A stretch of 64,000 nucleotides of DNA from Nostoc commune NIES-4072 (GCF_003113895.1 NZ_BDUD01000002.1:62001-126000), one strand, 5' to 3'. Shown: positions 35,559 through 46,000, numbered from the stretch's first letter. The notes: generated by a model not told the origin, from the sequence alone. Program-made: numbers and translations.

Positions 35559-37259
35559 ATGCCCAGATTAGATTACTTTGCCCCTGGTGTTTACGTCGAA
35601 GAAGTAGACCGTGGCAGTCGCCCGATAGAAGGAATCAGCCTGAGTGTTGCTGGTTTTATTGGCTTTACTGAAGATGTACGTGGTGACGCTGAACTGTTTC
35701 AACCGATGATGGTCACCACTTGGGATCAATACCTTGAATACTTTGGCAAGCAAGGATCTGATGGCTTCACAGACTTCAATGCTTACTTACCTTTTGCCGT
35801 TTACGGTTGGTTTCTGAATGGTGGTGGTCGCTGTTGGGTTTCTAGCATCGGTATCAAGCTGCCTGGTTCGGCAGCGCCACCTGCTGAAGAAAGTGCTACA
35901 AAGGTTTTAAACTCAGGCGGTCGTCCATCTTTGCGGTTCTTTATTAAGGCATCTGAAGAAGGGAGCGCACTCGCTCTACCAGGATCTACCCCCCGGCTGA
36001 CTGTGCAAATTCAATCCAGTACGCCTAAACCTCCCCCAGAAGATGCACCCGAAGGAACAGAACCGCCACTAGACTCAGGCGAATTTTTCACTATTGTAGT
36101 CAAGCGGAGTGAGCAGGAGCTTGAACGGTACGAGCACCTGACAATGAACTCGACCATCAATACCCAGGTAGCAGACTATGTAGTTACGGTTCTGGAAACA
36201 TCTGAATTCTTGACTATTGAGGATATCGCCCAAAACGGGCAACCTCTATCCCGCCGTCCTGTTAATGGGATGTACGAGGTCAGCCCACCTCCTCATATTT
36301 CTACTCCAGATCGCTTCCCCCGCGATTTGCAAGGGACACGCGACGATCGTACTGGCATTCAGGGGATTTTTGAAATTGACGACGTTGCTATGATTGCCTG
36401 CCCAGACCTGATGCGGGTCTACCAAGAGGGACTAATAGACCTCGATCAGGTACACGGTATGATGGAAATGATGATCAGCAGGTGTGAGAACTCCTCGCCC
36501 AGCCCCCCTTTCCGCATGGTAGTTCTCGATGCGCCTCCTTGCAAGAATGGTGCAGCAGTACCAGCTGAACAAGTCAAGCCCCAACACGTAGCGCAGTGGT
36601 TGAGCGCTTTTAACCGCCGTTCCCAGTTTGCCGCTCTCTACTATCCCTGGATCAAAGTTGCTAACCCCCGCAATGGCGGTAGACCGATTGCTATTCCTCC
36701 CTGCGGTCACATGATGGGCGTTTGGTGTCGTACCGACGAAACTAGAGGACTCTACAAAGCACCCGCTAACGACACTCCTCGCGGTGTCATCGGTTTAGCA
36801 TACGAAACCAACTTCCGCGAACAGGAATTGTTGAACCCGTTAGGCATCAACTGCATCCGCAACTTTGCTAACTTCAATCGAGGCATTAAGATTTGGGGTG
36901 CTCGCACCCTGGTCGAGCCAGATAACATTCAGTGGCGTTACATTTCAGTTCGCCGTCTGATGAGCTACATCGAAAAATCGATTGAAATTGGTACCCAGTG
37001 GGTGGTATTTGAGCCGAACGATTCTAGACTCTGGGGTCGCGTTAACGCTACTGTCTCCAGTTTCTTGGAACGCTTGTGGCGCGAGGGAGCGCTAGTGGGA
37101 GCAAGTGCTGCTGACGCTTTCTATGTCAAGTGCGATGCAGAACTCAATACTCCAGATACCATGATGCTCGGTCGCTTGTACATTGAAATCGGTGTTGCTC
37201 CAGTACGCCCTGCGGAATTTGTAATCTTCCGCATCAGTCAGTGGGCGCCAGGGCAATAG
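35559..37259 (+). CDS. cis2: Contractile sheath protein (Cis2)
   Basis: 566 residues. It has the classical sheath N-terminus (YFAPGVYVEEVDRGSRPIEG, then VAGFIGFTEDVRG) and C-terminal core (YISVRRLMSYIEKSIEIGTQ, then WVVFEPND and RLYIEIGVAPVRPAEFVIFR). A variable insertion of about 150 residues in the middle (rich in PPPEDAPEGTEPP-type residues) would decorate the outer surface. It is followed by a strong hairpin and the tube genes. Confidence 0.95.
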   Translation: MPRLDYFAPGVYVEEVDRGSRPIEGISLSVAGFIGFTEDVRGDAELFQPMMVTTWDQYLEYFGKQGSDGFTDFNAYLPFAVYGWFLNGGGRCWVSSIGIKLPGSAAPPAEESATKVLNSGGRPSLRFFIKASEEGSALALPGSTPRLTVQIQSSTPKPPPEDAPEGTEPPLDSGEFFTIVVKRSEQELERYEHLTMNSTINTQVADYVVTVLETSEFLTIEDIAQNGQPLSRRPVNGMYEVSPPPHISTPDRFPRDLQGTRDDRTGIQGIFEIDDVAMIACPDLMRVYQEGLIDLDQVHGMMEMMISRCENSSPSPPFRMVVLDAPPCKNGAAVPAEQVKPQHVAQWLSAFNRRSQFAALYYPWIKVANPRNGGRPIAIPPCGHMMGVWCRTDETRGLYKAPANDTPRGVIGLAYETNFREQELLNPLGINCIRNFANFNRGIKIWGARTLVEPDNIQWRYISVRRLMSYIEKSIEIGTQWVVFEPNDSRLWGRVNATVSSFLERLWREGALVGASAADAFYVKCDAELNTPDTMMLGRLYIEIGVAPVRPAEFVIFRISQWAPGQ

Positions 37260-37260
37260 T

Positions 37261-37307
37261 TAATTAGTAATTGGTAATTACGAATAATAATTACCAATTA
37301 CTAATTA
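37261..37307 (+). promoter_or_regulatory. Perfect 20-bp hairpin between sheath and tube genes
   Basis: TAATTAGTAATTGGTAATTA (37261-37280) is followed after seven bases by its exact reverse complement (37288-37307). It begins directly after the sheath stop and ends 38 bases before the tube start. There is no T run, so it is not a typical terminator. It could stabilise or process the mRNA so that tube and sheath are made at different levels. Confidence 0.7.
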
Positions 37308-37345
37308 TTAATTACGAATACTATACAATTTGCAAGGAGTAAAAC

Positions 37346-37816
37346 ATGGCTGTAGAAGTAATTTCTTCTAGTAATTTTATTTTTGAATTTGGTGGCACAG
37401 TTTATCCGATTAAGAGCTTCAGTGGTATAGATGTGGAAGCAAAAATCGCTGCTGCTGATCTTCCCATAGCATCAGGTGCCAAGGCGCAGGTAACTTACCA
37501 GACAACTTCTAGTGGTTACACCGATAATAAAAACTTCACTATCGAGGCAGCTCTGGAAGATGGCAACAAGAAACTGTTCGACGTTTGGGCTAAAGCCTTA
37601 CCTGCAACTTATACCGGTGGCGGTGGCAAATGGAATGATGGTTATACTGATGGCAAAATAACAATCTTAGATGCTAGCGGTGGTGAAGTAGTTAGTTACG
37701 ACCTCAAGCAATGTCAAATTGTCAGTTATTCTGTGTCAGATTTTGATGTTGCTAGCAAAGATATTTTGATGGAATCATTTGAATTTAACGCTCAAATGAT
37801 CCAGCGATCAAAATAA
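37346..37816 (+). CDS. cis1: CIS inner tube protein (Cis1)
   Basis: 156 residues of the gp19/Hcp-like tube fold: SNFIFEFGGTVYPIKSFSGI, NFTIEAALEDGNKKLFDVWA and a final strand DILMESFEFNAQMIQ. GCAAGGAG lies upstream of the ATG. It follows the sheath gene, the usual place for the main tube subunit. Confidence 0.9.
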   Translation: MAVEVISSSNFIFEFGGTVYPIKSFSGIDVEAKIAAADLPIASGAKAQVTYQTTSSGYTDNKNFTIEAALEDGNKKLFDVWAKALPATYTGGGGKWNDGYTDGKITILDASGGEVVSYDLKQCQIVSYSVSDFDVASKDILMESFEFNAQMIQRSK

Positions 37817-37888
37817 GTAAAATCTTTTGATCAAAAGCATTTAAATTGAGATAAATGTGAAAGAATGTAATTGACTAGGAGTAAATAG

Positions 37889-38362
37889 ATGGCAGAATAT
37901 TTAGCATCGGCTAGGTTTCAATTTACCGCCGATGGACTAGGTGATGATTTATTTGTCCAGAAGGTTTCTGGCCTAAAAATGTCGATTCAAGTTACTGGTA
38001 CTGATAGCCCGTTAGGAGTTAGTGGGGGCAGCAAAGTTACTTCCCAGCAAGCTGCTTCCGCAGTTAAAAACGAAAATATAACCATCATATTTGTTACCAA
38101 CAGCAACAAGCCTAAAGCCGTCTCTGATTGGTTTTACGATTCTCATGCCAATAGAGATTTAGGCGGAGCGACTAAGACGAAAGGTGAGTTGAAAACTGCT
38201 GATATCAAAGTTTTTAAACAAGATGGCAGCGAATCATCTCACTGGCACTTCACGGGTGTAATGCCTCTGTCATATAAGATGTCCAATCTGGATGTTGCTG
38301 GCAACCAAGCACTCACAGAAACCGTATCATTTTCTTATAGGTATGTAGAACGCAAAAAATAA
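37889..38362 (+). CDS. cis5: CIS inner tube paralogue (Cis5-type)
   Basis: 157 residues, homologous to the preceding gene (ARFQFTADGLGDDLFVQKVS, NENITIIFVTNSNKPKAVSDW, ALTETVSFSYRYVER). AGGAG precedes the ATG. Two successive tube genes occur in most eCIS clusters. Confidence 0.9.
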   Translation: MAEYLASARFQFTADGLGDDLFVQKVSGLKMSIQVTGTDSPLGVSGGSKVTSQQAASAVKNENITIIFVTNSNKPKAVSDWFYDSHANRDLGGATKTKGELKTADIKVFKQDGSESSHWHFTGVMPLSYKMSNLDVAGNQALTETVSFSYRYVERKK

Positions 38363-38674
38363 ATAGTTGGTTGAGTGTCTATTGCCAATGCTATCTCAGA
38401 AACGAAATCGTGACAAGCTGCGAGTGCAGCAAAGCAACCCGTCTTCACAAACAAGCAGAAGGCGCTGACAGATCCACAAATTGCGACATCTGACGTGCTG
38501 GTACTTCAGAAGAGGTAGCTTTGCTTGCACTATAATCTCTCTATCATTAGTTGCAAAATGCAGAGGCTAATCGGCAACTTTCATCCTTGACCGTCATTTA
38601 CTAAATTCCTTACCCACCAAGCATAATTCGAGTGGTGTAGTAATAAAGCTAATTAACTCAACTGCAAGCTAACT
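38363..38674. other. 312-bp gap between tube genes
   Basis: No gene-like frame with a start and a family match on either strand, and no strong repeat. I see nothing specific in it. Confidence 0.4.
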
Positions 38675-39163
38675 GTGTTAAAACAACCCGAATTTCTTAC
38701 AAGTTGCCGTTTTTACCTGGAACTCAAACTTGACGGTAGCATTGATAGTGTAGATGGGTACTTTATGGAGTGTCAGGGTTTTAAGCGGACTCAGGAAGTA
38801 ATCCCAATTTCCGAAGTAACGCCACAAGTTTGGAGTAAAGCCAAAACTGGTCGGATTGTCAGTACGCACATTCCTGGTAATGTCAAAAGTAGTAATTTAG
38901 TTCTGCGTCGGGGAATGACATCATCTATGACCTTATGGAACTGGTTGAAGGCAGTAGAAGAGGGAAATTGGGCGCAACAGAGGCGAGATGGTTTTTTAAC
39001 TATCTATAACCAAGCAGCCGAAGCACAGGCAACATTTGAATTCAAGGGTGCATGGCCGAGTAGCTATACAATTACTGATGTGAAAGCATCTGCTAATGAG
39101 CTAGAAATTGAAGAGATCGAATTAGTTGTTGAAGAATTTAAGCGGACAAACGTAAGTAAGTAA
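38675..39163 (+). CDS. gp19-type tube/tail protein, fourth paralogue
   Basis: 162 residues, GTG start at 38675. The segments RFYLELKLDGSIDSVDGYFM, SSNLVLRRGMTSSMTLWNWL and ANELEIEEIELVVEEFKR match the gp19 family. Its stop overlaps the ATG of the next gene by one base. Probably a tube variant placed near the baseplate. Confidence 0.85.
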   Translation: MLKQPEFLTSCRFYLELKLDGSIDSVDGYFMECQGFKRTQEVIPISEVTPQVWSKAKTGRIVSTHIPGNVKSSNLVLRRGMTSSMTLWNWLKAVEEGNWAQQRRDGFLTIYNQAAEAQATFEFKGAWPSSYTITDVKASANELEIEEIELVVEEFKRTNVSK

Positions 39164-39552
39164 TGTTCCAAACAGAGTTTGAATTTACCTTACCCAAGGG
39201 ATATTTAGATGCTGATGGCAATTTACACCGCAAAGGTGTAATGCGTCTGTCTAAAGCAATTGATGAAATAGTTCCTTTGCGAGATCCTCGTGTAAAATCC
39301 AATCCAGCCTATGCTACCGTCGTGATTCTGGCTCGCGTTATTATCAGATTGGGAGCTTTGGAAGAAGTGAATACGGCTGTGATAGAAGGGTTATTTGCCT
39401 GCGATCTCAATTACTTACAACGATTTTATCGTCAGATTAACGAACTTGATGGGGGAGATGAAGTTTCGCCAAATAATGCGAAATTACCATCTGAGCAGGT
39501 ATCAGAATTTTCACGTTATGTAGAAACGTCTACGCTTAACCTCTCCCCCTAA
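39163..39552 (+). CDS. Phage tail assembly chaperone-like CIS protein A
   Basis: 129 residues. TEFEFTLPKGYLDADGNLHR, GVMRLSKAIDEI, then VVILARVIIRLGALEEVNTA and a leucine-rich helix. This small family is common behind eCIS tube genes and resembles phage tail assembly chaperones. It overlaps the preceding gene and has a paralogue 190 bp downstream. Confidence 0.75.
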   Translation: MFQTEFEFTLPKGYLDADGNLHRKGVMRLSKAIDEIVPLRDPRVKSNPAYATVVILARVIIRLGALEEVNTAVIEGLFACDLNYLQRFYRQINELDGGDEVSPNNAKLPSEQVSEFSRYVETSTLNLSP

Positions 39553-39738
39553 TATCTGTTCTTATTAGTGAAGGGGGAGAATTTAAAGCCTCTTCCTGAA
39601 ACAGCAAAGTTTAAACAGGGGTGTTTCCGATACAGTCCAAATTCAGATGCTAGTTATTATGTCAATATCTATTAGCATAATTTGTTTACCTGCTGCCTTT
39701 TTCTATAAGCTAAATTTTATTTTTAAATCAGAACTTCC

Positions 39739-40122
39739 ATGCACAGTCACGACAATATCACAGACACGGAATTTGAATTTATCTTGCCTAGAGGCTTGGG
39801 AGATAGCGAAGGACTGGTTCATCGTCATGGGGTGATGCGCTTGGCGACGGCAAAGGATGAAATATATGTGCAGAAACATCGTCACGCTAAAGAAAGTTCA
39901 GCCTATGGTGTCTTGGTGATGCTATCTCAGGTAATTACTCGTTTAGGAAGTTTATCTGTAGTCACCCCTGAATTATTAGAAGGTCTTTTTACAAGAGATT
40001 TGACTTATTTACGAGAGTTTTTTAATCGGATAAATCAGCAAGGCGATGCTTGTATTCAGGTTGATTGTCCCCATTGCAATAGTAGTTTTCAAGTGGAGCT
40101 TTCTTTATCGGGGGAATCATAA
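39739..40122 (+). CDS. Tail assembly chaperone-like CIS protein B with zinc knuckle
   Basis: 127 residues, clearly paralogous to the previous gene (DTEFEFILPRGLGDSEGLVH, GVMRLATAKDEI, VLVMLSQVITRLGSL). It adds a C-terminal CPHC motif, half of a zinc-binding site. ATG 39739. Its stop overlaps the start region of the tiny gene that follows. Confidence 0.75.
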   Translation: MHSHDNITDTEFEFILPRGLGDSEGLVHRHGVMRLATAKDEIYVQKHRHAKESSAYGVLVMLSQVITRLGSLSVVTPELLEGLFTRDLTYLREFFNRINQQGDACIQVDCPHCNSSFQVELSLSGES

Positions 40123-40130
40123 GCTACCCC

Positions 40131-40262
40131 TTGGAACAACTGCACGAGGAGGTAGCTTTAATTGCCTTTTATTTTCATTGGTCTTTAGAGGATATCTTGA
40201 CACTAACCCATGCTAATCGGCGGCTTTGGGTATCGGAAATAGCCAAGATTAAGGAGCAATAA
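40131..40262 (+). CDS. Tiny DUF6760-like eCIS protein with unusual start
   Basis: The frame reads (I I S Y P) LEQLHEEVALIAFYFHWSLE, then DILTLTHANRRLWVSEIAKI and stops at 40262. It matches the small eCIS-linked protein I know as DUF6760, which normally starts a few residues before YPL. There is no ATG or GTG: the homologous start would fall on ATC or ATA (40116-40121), overlapping the previous stop. TTG 40131 is the first conventional start and gives 43 residues. An 8-bp inverted repeat, AAGCTACC (40121) and GGTAGCTT (40151), covers the start. Confidence 0.6.
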   Translation: MEQLHEEVALIAFYFHWSLEDILTLTHANRRLWVSEIAKIKEQ

Positions 40263-40314
40263 TATCATGTTTATTTTCCTTCGCTAATCAATAGCATTAA
40301 TTTCTGGCATTTCC

Positions 40315-42738
40315 TTATTTTCTCTCACCTATTAACATGAATCCAGCCCAGTCTCTGGGATTTGGATATTGTTCCTTAGTTTTCAACATTGCTTGGCGTA
40401 AAGCTTTGGCTTTGTCACCCGTTTGATTCAACTGATTGTAAAATTCGGTCATGAAAAAAGTCGTGGGGACTTCAGGTGATGACCACAGGGGCATGATTAC
40501 ACTAGGGACTCCAGCAGAAATCAGAGACAAGGATAAACCACTAATGCCATCACTGGTAATTTGACTCTTGGTCACTTCTGTGGCGCTGATAAGAAATAGT
40601 GTCGTTTTCAGCTTCAAGTCTAAAATTTCTGCGGCACTCAGGACACCATTATCACCGTCACCTGGAGCAAGAGCGATCACACCGGGAATACCTTGTCGCT
40701 TTATACTATCTATTATCCCATAAGTAGCTAAATGCACTGTTTGAGCTTTCTTTAATTGTTGCAAAACAGTCTTCTTCGTTGCTTGATTGGCAATCAAAGG
40801 TTTAGCCTTCAACAATTCAGCAATTTCTATTGCTTCTTGTTCAGCATTGACAAGAGGCGCTAAGGGTTGCGGTGGTTGCCCAATGAAAAGGGCAATTCTT
40901 GGCATACTTGGATTACCCACTACTAAGGCATTATTTTTGGCAAAACCTCGCTGTTGTTTATGAGTTAAAGCTAACACTTGAATTGCCGGAACAGTGACAA
41001 TTGTGTGTTTCTCAATTAGATATTTGCCAGAGATGTCAACCAGCGCTGCAAATGGAACTAAAGAAAGTTCTTGTTGGGTGATAAATATCAGACGGCTAGC
41101 AGTTTCTTTTGGCAATAAATCAGCAATGGGTTTAATTAGTAACTGGTGAAGCTGCAATAATGGGTTTGTTTGAATGTTGGCTTTTGCTGAGGCTTCGCTC
41201 TTACCTTTAATTTGTATAGCTTCGCCAATACTAGCAACTACATCAGCTATGGAGGAAACAGGATAAATTGTGGGTTGAGATTTGATATCAATGCGACGAA
41301 ACCTTACATCACCTGATGGCTGCACTACCCAAACATACAAACCTTCATCAGGAATAATTGAATATTCAATTAATGTGGCGTTTTGTTGTTTAGCAATTTG
41401 GCGAATTTGGTCAATTGTTGGCGGATTTAGTTCTGGAGGGGCAGTTTTGGCAGCAGCCCATGCTGGTTCAGAAGACAAGCGCATTCCTAACAACTGAGCT
41501 ATAGACCAAGATTTACTGCGTTCTGCCATTTCTAAGGCCGCTTCAGGTTGATTTTGAGCAATCAATAGTTGTTGCCAAATTCGATAGGTAGCGGCTTGTT
41601 CTTGAACATAGTTAATATTATTACCTACTTTCGCTCGGATGAGTTCCCAAACCTTTGTCACATCAACTAGAGTTTTTTCTGCTACTGATAGTTTTCCTGC
41701 TTGCAGCAGCGTTAAGCCTATATTATTGAGTGCTACTCCTGTTTGTAATTGTTCATTTTTGTTGCGAGCGATAGCTAACTGCTGCTGATACATTTCTAGG
41801 GCTTGTTCATACTGTCCACTCTGACGATAAGTGCCTCCTAAATTGCTTAGAGAATTAATTTCTCCCAGTGAGTCTTTGAGATTTCTGATGGTTGACAACT
41901 GCTGCTGATATATTTCTATTGCTTGCAGATATTGTCCTTGTGATTTGTATACTTGCGCTAGTTGGCTTAGTAAATCAGCAACCCTTACCCTGTCTTGATT
42001 TTGCTGGGCGATGCCTGCGGCGGGCGTAGCCATCGCCAATTGCTGCTGGTACAGTTGCATTAACTGTTGGTACTGTCCTTGCGACTGGTAAACCTGTGCT
42101 AATCTGTTGAAGGAATTATTTATGTTAACAACATCATTAGATTTTTGTGCGATCGCTAACTGCTGTTGATAAGTTGCAATTGCTTGGGGAAACTTTCCTT
42201 GAGATTCATAGGCTAACCCTATATTACCTAAAAAAGCAGCTTCTCCTTGGGGATTACCTATATCTTTTCTAATTTTTTGGGCTAAATCATGCAATTTTTT
42301 TGCTTCATTCCCATTTCCTTGATAGATATAAGTATTACTCAAATCGTCTAAAGCCTTAGCTTCACCTGCGCGATCGCCAAGCGCCAACAAAACATTTCTT
42401 TGCTGCTGATAACAATCAACTGCTCGCTTGTACTGTCCTAAAGTAAAGTAAATTTTACCCAAAATACTGAGAGTATTTGCTTCGCCAACAGCGTTCTTAT
42501 TCTGCCGAAAAAGCTGCAAGGCTTTGTCTAAAGATGCTATTGCTTCTGCAAATTGGGCAGTCTGATGCTGCCTAATTCCTAATCCTAGTAAGAGATTAGC
42601 TTGATATAAACGATTATCATCTATAGTCTGAGTCCACCCCGGTATTGCTAAAAAAAATGCCAATTGTAAAGTAATTAAACAATTTAAAGCGATTAAGGAA
42701 AAAACAGATTTATTTTTATTTAATGTTAAAAATTGCAT
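40315..42738 (-). CDS. TPR-CHAT protein with apparently inactive protease domain
   Basis: 807 residues. A signal peptide (LITLQLAFFLAIPGWTQ) precedes about nine TPR units of the AIATYQQQLAIAQ type (residues 40-370). The C-terminal 330 residues are a CHAT caspase-like domain of the cyanobacterial type. The usual HLATHG is HLATYG here and the usual LSACxT is LISATEV, so both catalytic His and Cys appear replaced by Tyr and Ala. The rest of the domain (GLSLSLISAGVPSVIMPLW) is well kept. It is probably a non-enzymatic scaffold or decoy. It converges on the CIS operon end. Confidence 0.85.
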   Translation of the reverse strand: MQFLTLNKNKSVFSLIALNCLITLQLAFFLAIPGWTQTIDDNRLYQANLLLGLGIRQHQTAQFAEAIASLDKALQLFRQNKNAVGEANTLSILGKIYFTLGQYKRAVDCYQQQRNVLLALGDRAGEAKALDDLSNTYIYQGNGNEAKKLHDLAQKIRKDIGNPQGEAAFLGNIGLAYESQGKFPQAIATYQQQLAIAQKSNDVVNINNSFNRLAQVYQSQGQYQQLMQLYQQQLAMATPAAGIAQQNQDRVRVADLLSQLAQVYKSQGQYLQAIEIYQQQLSTIRNLKDSLGEINSLSNLGGTYRQSGQYEQALEMYQQQLAIARNKNEQLQTGVALNNIGLTLLQAGKLSVAEKTLVDVTKVWELIRAKVGNNINYVQEQAATYRIWQQLLIAQNQPEAALEMAERSKSWSIAQLLGMRLSSEPAWAAAKTAPPELNPPTIDQIRQIAKQQNATLIEYSIIPDEGLYVWVVQPSGDVRFRRIDIKSQPTIYPVSSIADVVASIGEAIQIKGKSEASAKANIQTNPLLQLHQLLIKPIADLLPKETASRLIFITQQELSLVPFAALVDISGKYLIEKHTIVTVPAIQVLALTHKQQRGFAKNNALVVGNPSMPRIALFIGQPPQPLAPLVNAEQEAIEIAELLKAKPLIANQATKKTVLQQLKKAQTVHLATYGIIDSIKRQGIPGVIALAPGDGDNGVLSAAEILDLKLKTTLFLISATEVTKSQITSDGISGLSLSLISAGVPSVIMPLWSSPEVPTTFFMTEFYNQLNQTGDKAKALRQAMLKTKEQYPNPRDWAGFMLIGERK

Positions 42739-43040
42739 ATTATTTGTAGAGAGTAATAACCGTTGTTTTCAGCATTTTCAGCTTCTACAATTATAAGTTG
42801 AACATAGAGTTATAGTAAGGAAAAAGTGACAGGTGAGACAGCGCTGTAGGAAGATTAGCCTGGTCTAAGCGACTACGTTCGCCGTACTCATTTCCTACAG
42901 AACACTATCGCGAATAAAGAAGCAAGCTACGCAAAGCTTCCCGTAACTCTCAAGAAACACATTGCGGTTAAGTCAGAAATGGGGATAAGTTCCAAACCAA
43001 AAGCTAAAATTACTGAACTCTTTACCAAAGCTTTCTCTCA
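42739..43040. other. 302-bp gap between CHAT and replication genes
   Basis: No coding frame of note. It contains a GCTACGCAAAGCTTCCCGTA stretch of the kind dispersed in Nostoc genomes but no defined element. Confidence 0.3.
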
Positions 43041-46000
43041 CTACACCACCGCCAACCAATCACAGACCACAGAGGTACACCCGTCAGCAAAGTTAACCCA
43101 AACCTGCCACTGCCCCAGATACCCATTCCAGTAAGGCTCACCATCAGCAATTCCAACAGCCGAGCCTATTGTGGAGACAAGCTGTTGGTAGAACTGACCA
43201 GCGCTGTCCAAACCTTGCTGCATTTTCAGTTTCAGCCCTTTCCAACCTTGGGTAACAGGACTTTCCATTAACGTGGGTGTTTGAGGAATATCCTGGGATT
43301 GGGTGTCAATGACTGGTGTAGTTGTACTTATATTATTACTGACTGACACCAACTCATTTTGAAATGCTTCATCTCGATTTAACCACTGGCCAAAAATCGA
43401 ATCACGCTGATCATCAGGGGCAACAAACCGATAAACGCACTCCCGATTTTCACGCTTACCCAACCGACCAACGTAGTTCAACTTCAAATCAATCTTGGCA
43501 AGTAATTTCTGTGCGATCACTATGGGAGAAAATTTTTCCGAAATGGTGAGGTTTAAACAAGTTTTGATGAGATACCGATTCTTCATCGCCGCCTTCTTCA
43601 ACTCCTGCATCGCCTCGTCAGAAGAGCGTAAGTGTTCCCCAGGTATAAGAAACTGCAACAAGTTCAGTCTCTCCAATAATAGGACAGCAGGCAATAGCTG
43701 CCCCTTGTTAAAATCTGGCTTCCAAACCGAATTCTCCCCAGCCTCTAACTGCGCCTTAGCCCGTTTCGCATCACGGTTCGTCAGAAATTCCCGCCCCAGC
43801 GTGAAATAATAGTGCATTCTCAGTTGAGGATACCACCCGTCGTCATCCTTCTCAACCAAATCAGGGGTTACGTCAATTTCGTAACGACGGGACAATTCCG
43901 CCTTGCGCTGCTGATGTCGTTCGGTTTTCGTTTTCGCCCTTGTGTCAAGGAGCTTCTTGAGTTCGGCATCAGAGATGGTTGGAGAATCCGCGATCGCCTG
44001 ACATTCACTAGCATACAATTCCTGACTAGCCGCTTTAACCGACTCGATTACTGCCCCACTCTCATCGTCATCAGCATCGTCGGCATCAATAACGATATAT
44101 CCATCTTCGACCAAACCCGCAAGCACCGATTCTCGATAGCGCCGCATCTCTACGTTGATTACAGAACCACGTTTCCCCCAAGTCTGCAAAGATTCGGGCT
44201 GAAAATTCTGGTCAACATAGCTGTAGTCATCATTATCCGCCGCCGACAACAGCGCAATATTAGCTTGTGTTGCGACGTGTTGACTTCTTAGTAATCCTCC
44301 GATGGATGTAGAGCCATTGCCCACAACTGACATTCCCCACTCTCTGACCCAAATGTGACGGTCAACAGTTTCCCTAACCCGTGCCAACATCTGCCGCACG
44401 GAGTTAACAGGCTGCACTCCCTGAAAAATACCCCAAACACCATCAAAATGTCCTCGAATATCGATGGATACCCCAGTTTCTAAACTTGGAGATGCGATAA
44501 CCAAATCATACTGAGTCAGAATCTCGTTGAGATGAGCGATACAGCCGAAAGCCGCATGAGAGGGGTCAGCAACAGATTCACTGTCAATTCGCAGAATCCG
44601 CAGGTATGGTAATTTGCGGCGAAAACGTTCTTCCAGAGCTTGCGTCCCCCATTTTGACTTAGCTTTCTGAGCAGAGCAGCAGAGTAAATGATGCCCCCCT
44701 TTGGCTATCGCTTTGTCTAGTGCGGCGATGAGATTCTTCGGATTACTGCCAGAATAGTTGTAACAGTTTCCAGCACTATCTCGATAATTGTTGACAATGA
44801 CGAACGGGTTAACTCGATATTCTCCAGCGAGTGATAAAACATACTTCACATCTGTGTCAGAAACATCGGCACTAGACAGGTAAATCTTTCCTTGACTGCT
44901 GCCCAAAACATTCTGTACCAGTTGTTTGAGGTTTTTGAGAACAGATACCCGACGTTTCTGCACTTCAGTGCCAGAGTTAAGCAAATGCCAGAAAACTTGG
45001 TCACATTCATCAATAATAATCACATCATTTGACCAGTCATTAGGGTTGAATCGCGCCTGACTTTCTTGATGCAAAGAGTCCACGCAGACCCCGTATCCCA
45101 ACAATGTGCCTGTTTCATTCGTGCGGACTTCGGTAACATAGTTAACACCAAAGCGATTACACAACGCCTCGCCCAGTTGGATACGGTGGGTGATTATTAG
45201 TACCCGTCTCTCTTGGTCATGTGCTTTTGCCACTTCAGTTGCCAGCCATTCGGTTTTACCCGTTCCCTTTGGCGCTTTGAGAACAATCAGTTTTTCGCCT
45301 TCGGGGACGAGCAACTGACCCAGGAATCTTTGGTTGAGTGCGATTGACGGCGGGTAAGTCAGTAGAGTAAACAACTTAATCTCCCACAACTCCAGTGCAA
45401 CAGCCGTGTTGTAGAGTGCATCAAATGCTGGCTGACCGTGAGCAACGATAAAATCATCAACCCCTTTCTCTGCCCCTAATGGTAAATCAATCACTCGCAG
45501 CGAACAACCCTCATTTACCAGCAGCCGACCCATGCGACTGATAGCGGTTCTGACTCGCTGGACTGTCTCAGGTTTGTTGTCCTGGTCAAAGCAGATGTTA
45601 ACAATCCTCCCCTGTGTTGCAAAATGTTTCAAGTCGGGAATCAGAAAGGGTTTCCCGATGGCAGTACCGTACTCATCCTGGGGTGTGCGGTATCCAGCGT
45701 TAACACCAGGGATAGCGATCGCAGCATAACCGGCAGTCAATAATGCCCCCGCTTTCTTGACACCTTCCACGATGGTCACTGGTACGTTATGCCGCCAGAC
45801 CCAATACCAGAAACCACCGGGGTGTTGTAAGTCTTCTTCTGTGATGGGGATGCCAGAGCGATTTGAGACTTTTACCCAAATGCGATTCGGGACTAAGAGG
45901 AAGAAGGCGCGTGTCTCTTCTCTAAAGGGGTGTTCGTATTTGATAAACTTGTGGATCTTCTGGCGATCGCGTCTAGGGTGGTCGGGTTTGAAGCAGCCCC

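Noticed and set aside
43364..44291. Several plus-strand ORFs opposite the CyRepA1 gene
   Set aside because: Shadows of a long conserved minus-strand gene.
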